A stretch of 64,000 bases of DNA from assembly GCA_964631955.1 (NCBI GenBank), contig CAZWBA010000001.1:1-64000 (forward strand). The letters are read 5' to 3'. Under the pieces are notes generated by a model. It saw only the letters and a list, made by a program, of their open reading frames with translations. It was not told where the DNA came from and did no database searches. The position numbers and the translations under genes are program-made. Of the stretch, positions 31,193-41,619 are shown piece by piece. Source of the stretch: CAMLJR01 sp964631955. GTDB lineage: Bacteria; Pseudomonadota; Gammaproteobacteria; Pseudomonadales; CAMLJR01. Position 1 is the first letter of the stretch, and the number at the start of each line of letters is the position of its first letter.

Positions 31193-31852
31193 TTAGCCAG
31201 GTTGTTTTGTTACGCGCAAATACGGCTTGACCGCGCTCCATCCCTCCGGAAATAACGTCTTCGCGTCCTCATCGGTCACCGAGCCGGCGATAATCACATC
31301 GTCGCCCTGCTTCCAGTTCACCGGCGTCGCCACTTTATGTTTCGCGGTCAATTGAATGGAATCGAGCACGCGCAGGATTTCGTCGAAATTGCGGCCCGTC
31401 GTCATCGGATAGGTCAGCATCAACTTGATTTTTTTATCCGGTCCGATAACGAAGACGGAGCGCACGGTGGCATTTGTCGCCGCGGTGCGGCCATCGCACG
31501 AGCCCGCCTCATCCGCCGGCAGCATGTTGTACAACCTGGCGACGTTGAGATCGGTATCGGCGATCATCGGATATTTCACCGCGGCACCCTGCGTTTCCTC
31601 GATGTCGACAACCCACTTGCTATGGCTTTCCACCGGATCGATCGACAGACCGATGAGTCTGGTGTTGCGCCGGGTGAATTCCGGTTCGATCTTCGCCATG
31701 TAACCCAGCTCAGTGGTGCACACGGGTGTGAAATCCTTGGGATGCGAAAACAGCACGGCCCATTGATCTCCAATCCACTGATGAAAATCGATTGTGCCCT
31801 GCGTCGTCTGCGCGGTGAAATTCGGTGCCGTATCGTTGATTCGAAGCGACAT
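31193..31852 (-). CDS. 1-Cys peroxiredoxin (Prx6 type)
   Basis: The 219-residue cytoplasmic protein has the Prx6 features: NDTAPNFTAQTTQG, the peroxidatic Cys45 in HPKDFTPVCTTELG, GLSIDPVESHSKWVVDI, and the Prx6 C-terminal domain (LTYPMTTGRNFDEILRVLDSIQLT, ATPVNWKQGDDVIIAGSVTDEDAKTLFPEGW). It reduces hydrogen peroxide and alkyl hydroperoxides; a second Cys (EAGSCDG) is not in a conserved resolving position. The gene stands alone, convergent with the DUF6607-like gene. The length is normal for the family. Confidence 0.94.
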   Translation of the reverse strand: MSLRINDTAPNFTAQTTQGTIDFHQWIGDQWAVLFSHPKDFTPVCTTELGYMAKIEPEFTRRNTRLIGLSIDPVESHSKWVVDIEETQGAAVKYPMIADTDLNVARLYNMLPADEAGSCDGRTAATNATVRSVFVIGPDKKIKLMLTYPMTTGRNFDEILRVLDSIQLTAKHKVATPVNWKQGDDVIIAGSVTDEDAKTLFPEGWSAVKPYLRVTKQPG

Positions 31853-31958
31853 AGCATTACCTCCTTAGTGAATTAGAGAAGGCAGTCTTTATCTTTATTT
31901 TCTGTATCCGTTGTCAATAGAAATTATTTTTACGCTGCCTAAAGCCAGCATGAATTTC

Positions 31959-33296
31959 TCAATTATGCGGTCTGGAGAGACGCACGTTGCGCGAAGCCAG
32001 AAATTCCCCGTTCAAAAGAAATTCGAGCTGAAATTTTCCGCCCGCATAACCGTGCACATCGGTGGTCTCCATAAGAAAATTTTTGGTGCCGCGGTCGGCC
32101 GTGATGATCGTCGGCACCTCGGCCAATACCATCGAATCCTCCGGTACGCCGAGCAGCGTCACCAGGGTTACGGCCGAATGCTCCACGAAAGCCCTGCCAA
32201 AATTGCTGTAACTGAGCTCCACCATAAACACATTGCCACCATCGCGCGGAACGAATTTTTCGTCGACGATCGCACCGGGCATTATTGAAACCGAGCGAAT
32301 TTCAGGTTTCGCTGACGATGTGCCCGCGGATGATTTTGCGGAGATGGTAGCTGACGAAGCCGCTACAGCTGGCGCTGTCGTAGTCACAGCAGCGGGCGCC
32401 ACCGTCACAGCAGATGCCGCGCCGGCGGCGGCTTCGGTCGCCTGCCGGTGCATATATTCCGAGCGCGCCAGCAGATATTTATAACGCACATTATCTGCCA
32501 ATTCGGGAAATACTCGCGCAACGATGTCGAGCCCCTCGTTCGCTTTTGCAATATCGCCCTGCGCGACGAGCGTTTGAATATCGGCGAGGCTGCGTTCCCG
32601 CAATCGATCGAGCGCGCTTCGTGTGGCGGCATCCTGCGGATTGGCAGCGAGTTGCGAACGATAAACCTGCACCAGTTGCTCCACCAGCTCGGGACGATTG
32701 CGCAGCGAAACATCGGCGATGGGAATCGAGAGCGACTCTGCATTTTCCGGTACAGGAGCGATGGCCCCGGTCGTGTCGCCTGGCGCAGCAGCCTTTTCAA
32801 AACTCTCAGGCGCCGGTGCAATCGCTGCCGCCGTCGAAGCCGGTTTCGAAGCATCGTTCGGTGATGGCTTCGGTAAAATGCCCGCTAATGGCTTTGGTAA
32901 ATCGCCCGCTGATGGCTGCAGTAAATTGCCCGCAGACGGCTCCGCTATCGATACATCGCTCACCATTTGCTGCAGCGTGCGATCGAAATCCGTAAATATC
33001 ACAATCGCGCCGATAGCGACGAGCCAGAGCAAAACGAGGAAGCTGCCGAATCCGAAACGATTTTTTCTCCGGCGATCATTTTTCCTGCGGCGATCGCGCG
33101 GTGGTGCCGCAGCGCCGCATGCCTGTGAATCTGGATTCCGCGTGGCAGCCGCTGCGGCGATCTGCCGCTCGATGGCGGTGTAAGGCGCTTGCGAATCTGC
33201 AGGCCTATTCGACTGCGCCGAGTTATTAATTTTCTCGCTCACATTCGGAGACGCCGGATTTTTATCGAAATTATCTCGTGCTTCGGTATATTCCAT
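31959..33296 (-). CDS. Membrane-anchored hypothetical protein with Pro/Lys repeats
   Basis: The protein of about 445 residues has a polar basic N-terminus ending in RRKNDRRRKNRFGFGSF, one membrane helix (LVLLWLVAIGAIVIFTD), a low-complexity linker with three 8-residue repeats (LPKPLAGI type, coded by 24-base repeats at 32866-32937), a helical region (LVQVYRSQLAANPQDAATRSALDRLRERSLADIQTLVAQGDIAKANEGLDIVARVFPEL, TPR-like) and a C-terminal beta domain (about 110 residues, SIMPGAIVDEKFVPRDGGNVFMVELSYSNFG to the end). The start at 33296 has GGCGAAAAG upstream. I do not recognise the family. It follows the J-protein gene on the same strand and may belong with it. Confidence 0.75.
   Translation of the reverse strand: MEYTEARDNFDKNPASPNVSEKINNSAQSNRPADSQAPYTAIERQIAAAAATRNPDSQACGAAAPPRDRRRKNDRRRKNRFGFGSFLVLLWLVAIGAIVIFTDFDRTLQQMVSDVSIAEPSAGNLLQPSAGDLPKPLAGILPKPSPNDASKPASTAAAIAPAPESFEKAAAPGDTTGAIAPVPENAESLSIPIADVSLRNRPELVEQLVQVYRSQLAANPQDAATRSALDRLRERSLADIQTLVAQGDIAKANEGLDIVARVFPELADNVRYKYLLARSEYMHRQATEAAAGAASAVTVAPAAVTTTAPAVAASSATISAKSSAGTSSAKPEIRSVSIMPGAIVDEKFVPRDGGNVFMVELSYSNFGRAFVEHSAVTLVTLLGVPEDSMVLAEVPTIITADRGTKNFLMETTDVHGYAGGKFQLEFLLNGEFLASRNVRLSRPHN
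32866..32937. repeat. 24-base tandem repeat, three units
   Basis: Three units beginning GGCTTCGGTAAAATG, GGCTTTGGTAAATCG and GGCTGCAGTAAATTG, each ending in a CCCGC(T/A)-type block, encode the 8-residue LPKP-type repeats in the linker of the membrane-anchored protein. Confidence 0.7.
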
Positions 33297-33523
33297 GATC
33301 TTTTCGCCATCCGTTACGAATATCAATAAAAGCGAATGCGCACCAATAATCAAAAGTGATGATATGAACAGTCTGCTTTCTCACTTAAGCAACAACTTAA
33401 ACAACGGGTAATAATTTAAGACACCGGCGATCGACAGCGTGTGAACGAATAAGAAAATGATTGTGATATTTATCGCAGGAATTTTATCGGGGAAACTCGG
33501 AGAATCAGCGGTGCAGGTTTCCT

Positions 33524-34465
33524 TCACACACGCACGTCGATATGGCTGCCGTGCGGTTTCCCAACCGCCTGCCAGCGCATTGCACCGTTGTGCGGAATAT
33601 GAGGCCACTTATGCCGATTGTGCGTTCGCTTTTCGACATCCACCAACCGTGCCACGGCGAACAGATCGCCGGATGAGAACTCGGAATGCGGTAGGCCGCG
33701 CTGCGGAATGTGAATGCTCTGCCCGCTGGTAATGCCTGCCGGCACATCGACTTCGATACGCCCGCCCGGTGTCGTCAAATCGATAATCGCGCCCTCGTTT
33801 GCTTCCCAGCGCGAGAGCGGCATATCGACATAAATATTATCGCCGCGAATCTCATAGCGATCATGCGGCTTCAATTTTATGGTGAGCACCAGATCACCCG
33901 GCGGGCCACCGTTGACACCGGAATCACCTTTGCCGCGTACACGGAGGAGCGCACCATTAGGCGTGCCGCGTTTCACTTTGATTTTCAATAGTGATGAATT
34001 TCGCCAGCCCTTTCCCGAACGTCGGCCATGACATCCGCTGACCGGATCGACTTTAATCTCGACGCCCCAGTACAACTCCTCCACACTGAGCGCCACCTCC
34101 ATATGACAATCTCTTCCTGCTAGCGGCGTTCTGACATTTTCTTCGCAATTTTTCGCCGTCTGTTCGTCCGTGTTTTGCGGTTGCGATTTTCCCCCCGGAT
34201 TATTTTCGCTCGACGTCAATGCGCGATACGCATCGACGATTTCGATAAATTTTTCCCTGGCATTTTCTTCGGTGGAAATATCGGGATGATAACGATGCGC
34301 CAGTCGGCGAAAAGCGGACTTCACTTCTGCGGCACCGGCCCCCGCGTGCACGCCCAGTAAGCGGTAGTAACGATCTTTCACCTTGTCAGCTGATGCCACA
34401 CCTGCGTAAATATCTGACGCTACTTTTAAATCGCGGCATGACGAAATATCTGTTCGCACAAACAC
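33524..34465 (-). CDS. CbpA/DnaJ-like J-domain co-chaperone
   Basis: The protein has an N-terminal J-domain (KDRYYRLLGVHAGAGAAEVKSAFRRLAHRYHPDISTEENAREKFIEIVDAYRAL) with the HPD motif, a short linker, and the two beta-sandwich substrate-binding subdomains of class B J-proteins (CHMEVALSVEELYWG, LLKIKVKRGTPNGALLRVRGKGDSG, GDLVLTIKLKPHDRYEIRGDNIYVDMPLSRWEANEGAIIDL). There is no Zn-finger. It would recruit DnaK. The C-terminal dimerisation part is unusual (NRHKWPHIPHNGAMRWQ...). The longest frame starts at a GTG at 34465, but the J-domain begins only at about residue 30, so a GTG near 34381 is a likely real start. Its role near the T6SS is unknown. Confidence 0.85.
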   Translation of the reverse strand: MFVRTDISSCRDLKVASDIYAGVASADKVKDRYYRLLGVHAGAGAAEVKSAFRRLAHRYHPDISTEENAREKFIEIVDAYRALTSSENNPGGKSQPQNTDEQTAKNCEENVRTPLAGRDCHMEVALSVEELYWGVEIKVDPVSGCHGRRSGKGWRNSSLLKIKVKRGTPNGALLRVRGKGDSGVNGGPPGDLVLTIKLKPHDRYEIRGDNIYVDMPLSRWEANEGAIIDLTTPGGRIEVDVPAGITSGQSIHIPQRGLPHSEFSSGDLFAVARLVDVEKRTHNRHKWPHIPHNGAMRWQAVGKPHGSHIDVRV

Positions 34466-34576
34466 AGAGCGTCACTTTTCGATTAAGCATGATAAAAAAA
34501 CGAAGCCCGATAAAACCTGAAAATTTTTATTCAAAGCGGGTAACATCGGCAAACAAAAGTAAAAGAGGATTCGACG

Positions 34577-34963
34577 ATGACATTTGCATACTGGTGTGTA
34601 CTGATTGGTGCGTTGATGCCTGTGCTGTGGACAGGCATCGCCAAATGGGGTGGCGCAAGCAGGATGCCGGTTGCAGCGAATCGCGCACCGCGCGAATTTC
34701 TCGGCACGCTGACCAGTCATCAAAAGCGCGCCGACTGGGCGCAACAAAATGCCTTCGAAGCATTTCCCGCCTTTGCCGCTGCCGTTATCATCGCGCACAT
34801 CGCCGGCGCCGCGCAGACCACTATCGATTCACTTGCTGCCGTATGGGTAATCGCGCGTCTGTTGCACGGCACTTTTTACGTGATGGATCTATCCACGCTG
34901 CGATCACTGGCGTATTTCGTGGGAATGGGATGCGTGATCGCTCTGTTTATATCGGCGACTTGA
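34577..34963 (+). CDS. MAPEG family membrane protein
   Basis: The 128-residue protein has four hydrophobic segments and the MAPEG pattern: YWCVLIGALMPVLWTGIAKWGG, NRAPREFLGTLTSHQKRADWAQQNAFEAFPAFAAAVIIAHIAGA, and WVIARLLHGTFYVMDLSTLRSLAYFVG. Prokaryotic MAPEG proteins are inner-membrane relatives of glutathione transferases; the substrate is unknown. The ATG has AGAGGA upstream. It is convergent with the last gene of the minus T6SS arm, and the two coding ends overlap by 17 bases within a tandem repeat. Confidence 0.88.
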   Translation: MTFAYWCVLIGALMPVLWTGIAKWGGASRMPVAANRAPREFLGTLTSHQKRADWAQQNAFEAFPAFAAAVIIAHIAGAAQTTIDSLAAVWVIARLLHGTFYVMDLSTLRSLAYFVGMGCVIALFISAT

Positions 34964-36440
34964 TAAAGTCTGCTGTGGCCTTGATAAAGTCTGTTGCGGG
35001 TTTGATAAAACCTGCAGCCAGTTCGCCGTTTTTTTTCCACTCCATACACAGCACCGGTCTGCCGGTTTCCGCCGCGCGCTGAATCGCCAGAGCCAGCGTC
35101 AGATAGCGTGTAGCGACCCCGCAATCGCCAAGTGCCATGACAATATTGTTAGCCTGGTCGACCGGATTCAATTCGATGCCCGCCTGCCACAGCGCAAGAC
35201 TCATTGCCGCCACACGGTCGCCGCAGTAACCGATATCGCCGGCGTTGTGAAATAACCAGCCGGTTTCCCCGATAGGATGCTCCGACGGTACAGCGGTCGA
35301 CTCCACTTCGTCCTCGAAGACAAAATGCGGTTCATGTAACGAAGCACTGATGGCAGTCTCGACAATGGCTGCCTCGATTTTGCGCGCACGCGAAGCCATC
35401 GGCTCTTTATCCGGGAGCACGACAAACTCTGTGCGATGCAGTGTGGCAATCGGCTGTATCGACGCGAAATTATCACGCCACGCCTTTGACCACCTCGTTA
35501 AATGCGCGGCCATGCCCACCGGTATTTTTTGCTTCTCCCAGTAGGGTGATAAATCATCGATAGCTGTATTTTCGGCCAGCTCATCCAGTTTCGACAACGC
35601 ATCGATAAGACCTGTCTGGCTCAGTAGCAGCATGGAAATGCCGCGCCCTGCCTTACCCTGCCATTTTTCGGTTTCGCTGATCGACGTGTCCGACGTATCG
35701 AAACAGGATGTCTGCGGTTGAGCAGAAATGACGTTGTCGAATGCGATCATCACGAGCGCGGGCCAATCGCTGTGACGTAGCAACATATCACTCGCCGCGG
35801 AATAAATGCTGCGGCTGTCGGCGGGCATTTCGAGAATCTCGCCTGCAGCGAAATTCGAATACTCCTCCGCCTGTCGTGCCAATGCCGCCCGACGGATATT
35901 CCCTATCAGCGCCTTGCCCTCCATGCCGGCACTAGCGAAATTACCGCAAACAGCGATGGGCAATGTCATCGCCCCCGGTACTGCGCTGAATAAATCATCG
36001 AGCAGCTCGATCAGCACATTTCCCGGCCACGAGGACTGCGCATGTGAAGGAGGTGTATAAAAATAATTGGCTGTCTGATGGGTGTCTGCGGGAAACAGCT
36101 TATTGCCGCAGTGAAAAATAACATCGGCAGTCACTGCCCAGCGGCAATCGACGGATACGCGACGGGCTTTAAGCGATTCGTCGAACAGATATTTCTGACG
36201 CGCTCTTTCGGCTTCGCGAATATCGCGCCGGGAAGCTTCGAGCGCCGCCGCCTTCTTCTGCCGCGCTGTATCGATCCAGCGTCGCCCCAATGCCCAGCCT
36301 GAGACGATGATTGCGGGAACCGCCAGATGCAGCGCAATTATCGATGTCAGCGAATACCTGAAGATATCGAACGGCAATACCAGCCAGAGAACTGCTGACC
36401 AGCCCAGAAAAATCACGACAACAATCGAAATGAATCCCAT
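34947..36440 (-). CDS. T6SS-linked membrane protein with thiolase-like C-terminus
   Basis: The 497-residue protein has two N-terminal membrane helices (about 3-22 and 30-52), a basic helical stretch (RQKKAAALEASRRDIREAERARQ), a middle region and a C-terminal part resembling the second half of ketosynthase/thiolase-fold proteins (NNIVMALGDCGVATRYLTLALAIQRAAETGRPVLCMEW). The usual catalytic residues are not evident. It lies 16 bases after tssA on the same strand and so belongs to the T6SS operon, but it is not a core subunit. The last 21 residues are a threefold repeat (FIKPATD-type) encoded by 21-base tandem repeats at 34960-35021. Function unknown; a scaffold or regulatory membrane protein of the T6SS is possible. 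Confidence 0.75.
   Translation of the reverse strand: MGFISIVVVIFLGWSAVLWLVLPFDIFRYSLTSIIALHLAVPAIIVSGWALGRRWIDTARQKKAAALEASRRDIREAERARQKYLFDESLKARRVSVDCRWAVTADVIFHCGNKLFPADTHQTANYFYTPPSHAQSSWPGNVLIELLDDLFSAVPGAMTLPIAVCGNFASAGMEGKALIGNIRRAALARQAEEYSNFAAGEILEMPADSRSIYSAASDMLLRHSDWPALVMIAFDNVISAQPQTSCFDTSDTSISETEKWQGKAGRGISMLLLSQTGLIDALSKLDELAENTAIDDLSPYWEKQKIPVGMAAHLTRWSKAWRDNFASIQPIATLHRTEFVVLPDKEPMASRARKIEAAIVETAISASLHEPHFVFEDEVESTAVPSEHPIGETGWLFHNAGDIGYCGDRVAAMSLALWQAGIELNPVDQANNIVMALGDCGVATRYLTLALAIQRAAETGRPVLCMEWKKNGELAAGFIKPATDFIKATADFIKSPI
34960..35021. repeat. 21-base tandem repeat, three units, at convergent gene ends
   Basis: Units TTGATAAAGTCTGCTGTGG.., TTGATAAAGTCTGTTGCGG.. and TTGATAAAACCTGCAGCC.. 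start at 34960, 34981 and 35002. They code the C-terminal repeat of the minus-strand membrane protein, and the first unit contains the stop codon of the plus-strand MAPEG gene. Confidence 0.8.
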
Positions 36441-36456
36441 GAGTCTGTCGCCGCAT

Positions 36457-37565
36457 TCAGTCGGAAACCGAAATATCCAGCAGCTCTCGCAACTGACTCA
36501 AGGTCGCATCGTCCTTGATGACAGCTGAGAGCCACTCCTCCATCGGCATTTCCGCCCAGCGCGCGGCGCGCTCAGCCAACAACGCGACCGGGCTGTGCGG
36601 CTCATTCAGGCGAAAATAGTGCGCGACATCGCGCAAGGACTGAATGGCAGCGGCGCGATTATTCAACACGCCCGCCGTTCCGATATCTTCCGCAGCGACA
36701 GCGTTTCCGGAAATAGCGTTCGGCGAAGCCTGCCATTGCGCCGAACTCAATGATTCGATATGTCCATTTCCCGTATTCACCTTTGACTCACCGTACAAAC
36801 GATCGATCAGCATTCCACAATCGTGTAGCGCCTGCCGAAGATCAATCAGCGATGGTGCATCATGGCCGAACGCGTTATCGACCACTTCGATGACCGCCTG
36901 CAGCCACATCATCGCGTGCCGGGCATCACTGGCCAGCGCCTTCCCGAAACGGCGATCCGATTGCAGCGCTGCCTTATCGAAAAGCTCAGCGGACAATTTT
37001 CCGTCGCTGATCGCCAGAGCTTTCGCCTCGGCATCTTTTTGCCCGAGATTCTCGACCCAGCGCGACTCCTGCCACTGCAACCACGAATAGCCATGATTTT
37101 TTCCATCGGTGACAGGAATTTTTTTTATGGCCAGCGGCAACTGCGTATTCAGCCAGGCAATTTTTCCGGCTCGCTCATCCAGAGATTCATCGGCAGGCGG
37201 ATGGCAATGATCCCAATGATTCACGAGAAGGCCGTGAAATAATTCGAGACCTGCGACGAGCCCCGCGAACCCTTCGAGGTGTACCCGCGCTTCGACATAC
37301 CATGCCGCCAGTTGCAGATCCTTCGTTCGTCCGCTCAATGCCGACTCACATAACACACGCACGCGATTCCAGTCCGCGCTCTTGATTTCGGCTTCCCAGG
37401 CGCCTTGCGCCAGCCCCGATTCGTCGGCGCGTCGCGCTTCCCGAATGTCGTCAAACAAACTTGAAAAGGACAGATCCTCTCCGGCGGGACGTCTGTCAGA
37501 AATCGGTTTCAACAGTTCGCTGACCATTTCGGAATAATTCAATGTCATGGGATTTGTCACGGCAT

Positions 37566-37569
<4 letters not shown>
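36457..37569 (-). CDS. tssA: T6SS subunit TssA
   Basis: The 370-residue protein has the ImpA N-terminal domain typical of TssA: LLKPISDRRPAGEDLSFSSLFDDIREARRADESG, then DWNRVRVLCESALSGRTKDLQLAAWYVEARVHLEGFAGLVAGLELFHGLLVNHWDHCHPP. The C-terminal part has NEPHSPVALLAERAARWAEMPMEEWL, a conserved TssA end motif. TssA binds the baseplate/membrane complex and coordinates sheath and tube polymerisation. Its start overlaps the tssH stop by four bases, so the two are coupled. Confidence 0.92.
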
Positions 37570-40256
<2,687 letters not shown>

Positions 40257-40301
40257 AATAAAATGCAACTTCCCTGCATTAAAAAACCAACAACTGTTAC
40301 G

Positions 40302-40565
40302 TCAGTCGCCGCTCACCTGGCCCAATGTTGAAATCAAACTCGCCCCGCAACTGGTTTTACAACCCGCCACGGCGACTGCACGACCGTCGATCATCCAGCT
40401 CGAATCACCCTCAACAATGAAACATATTTGATGCCCGGAAATCGGACATACGCATCTATCGCCAACCCGCGCGACACCTTTACCAAACGCGGTGTAATTG
40501 GACGCTGCGGATACCACACGACCACCGTGACTGGTGGGATCGCCCAGGCGGATTACGTTTTTCAT
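40302..40565 (-). CDS. PAAR-repeat spike-tip protein
   Basis: The 87-residue protein is a single PAAR domain: RLGDPTSHGGRVVSAASNYTAFGKGVARVGDRCVCPISGHQICFIVEGDSSWMIDGRAVAVAGCKTSCGASL. The His and Cys residues (H13, C38, H44, C47-type positions) are those that bind Zn at the cone tip. It sharpens the VgrG spike. It has an AGGGA ribosome binding site. It stands apart from any effector domain, so it is likely to serve the VgrG/effector group just upstream. Confidence 0.93.
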   Translation of the reverse strand: MKNVIRLGDPTSHGGRVVSAASNYTAFGKGVARVGDRCVCPISGHQICFIVEGDSSWMIDGRAVAVAGCKTSCGASLISTLGQVSGD

Positions 40566-40640
40566 CGATCAATCCCTTTAACTAATTAGAGATTAAGAAT
40601 CTCTAAAGCGACTAACTTTCTATCCGGAAACATTTCAACT

Positions 40641-41015
40641 TCAAACTGAAAGCATCAAAATTATTTTTCGCATCGAAAAATGCGGTGGATAGAGATCAAT
40701 CATGTCACTCTGGCATTTCGCTTTGCTACCTGTTTTCTGATAAAGAAAATGCTGGACAACAAAAACCCATAAAGCTTTGGTTAAATCCACAGATGATAAA
40801 TAATTAATACAGTCAACTATCGTCTTTTTTGGAAACAGCTTATACATCCACTCAACAACCATAGGGCTGACTGAAATTTCTTTAAGAAGCAAATCGTAGA
40901 CCTTCTGCTTTTCCAGTTCTGACAGCCCCAAAAAATGCGACTCATCGTATCCGTCGGCCTTTTCTCTGCCGGTAGACTCATACTCTTTCAAGAACTGCTC
41001 AAATGCAGCACTCAT
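40641..41015 (-). CDS. Immunity-like protein 2 (paralogue of the upstream gene)
   Basis: The 124-residue protein starts AFEQFLKEYESTGREKADGYDESHFLGLSELEKQKVYDLLLKEI, matching the start of the preceding protein (AFDLFMKEYRSTGREKLDGY). The two are paralogues. It has no signal peptide, so it would act in the cytoplasm. The local DNA is about 30-40% G+C, far below the surroundings. Order (vgrG, toxin, immunity 1, immunity 2, PAAR) makes a role as a second antidote or a decayed copy likely. It is shorter than its neighbour, and its C-terminus shows no similarity to it. Family not recognised by name. Confidence 0.7.
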   Translation of the reverse strand: MSAAFEQFLKEYESTGREKADGYDESHFLGLSELEKQKVYDLLLKEISVSPMVVEWMYKLFPKKTIVDCINYLSSVDLTKALWVFVVQHFLYQKTGSKAKCQSDMIDLYPPHFSMRKIILMLSV

Positions 41016-41022
41016 TTAATTT

Positions 41023-41610
41023 TTAACCCAAACTATCAAGCACGGCTCGCTTCTGTTCCGCATCACCTTCAGTCAAGGTGCGCCACATAGTGAGATACTG
41101 GTCTTTTCTTTCCGGAATATCTCTCGAATATCCATATTTATTAAGAAGTGTGCGAGCGGCTGTACTCAAACCAGTTTCATCGGACTCTGTAAATATGGAT
41201 GCCCGTAACATTCCTTCTATATCGCTAGAATACGAAATCTGACTCGCGTAGGAATAATATGGAGATATGTCATATCGAGTTAAATATTTTCGACAATTAC
41301 AAAACTTCAAGGCATAGTCTCTATCACCTGCAATTTTGAAAATCCAGTAATAGACTTTATACATTCCTTTCTTGTCGTTTTCTTCTAAAGACTTCTCCTC
41401 AACTTTCAGTTCAGCGAGAGCTACCTCCTTATCCAGCACAACCAGAGGCTCGATAGCACCGTAGAATTCATGCATTTCATGGCGAAGCAACCTCTTGGCT
41501 TCCTCTCTTTCGCTCTCTGTCATTTCAGAAAAACTTAATGAATAGCCATCAAGTTTTTCACGCCCCGTAGAGCGGTACTCCTTCATAAACAGGTCAAAAG
41601 CTTTAGTCAT
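41023..41610 (-). CDS. Immunity-like protein 1, cognate candidate of the T6SS effector
   Basis: The 195-residue cytoplasmic protein begins AFDLFMKEYRSTGREKLDGYSLSFSEMTESEREEAKRLLRHEM, continues with an acidic Lys/Glu-rich helical region, then ALKFCNCRKYLTRYDISPYYSYASQISYSSDIEGMLRASIF. It lies 9 bases after the toxin gene on the same strand, the classic immunity position. The DNA is A+T-rich like the toxin C-terminus. I do not recognise a named family. A helical immunity protein to the adjacent C-terminal toxin is the natural reading. Confidence 0.75.
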   Translation of the reverse strand: MTKAFDLFMKEYRSTGREKLDGYSLSFSEMTESEREEAKRLLRHEMHEFYGAIEPLVVLDKEVALAELKVEEKSLEENDKKGMYKVYYWIFKIAGDRDYALKFCNCRKYLTRYDISPYYSYASQISYSSDIEGMLRASIFTESDETGLSTAARTLLNKYGYSRDIPERKDQYLTMWRTLTEGDAEQKRAVLDSLG

Positions 41611-41619
41611 GATTTTTCT

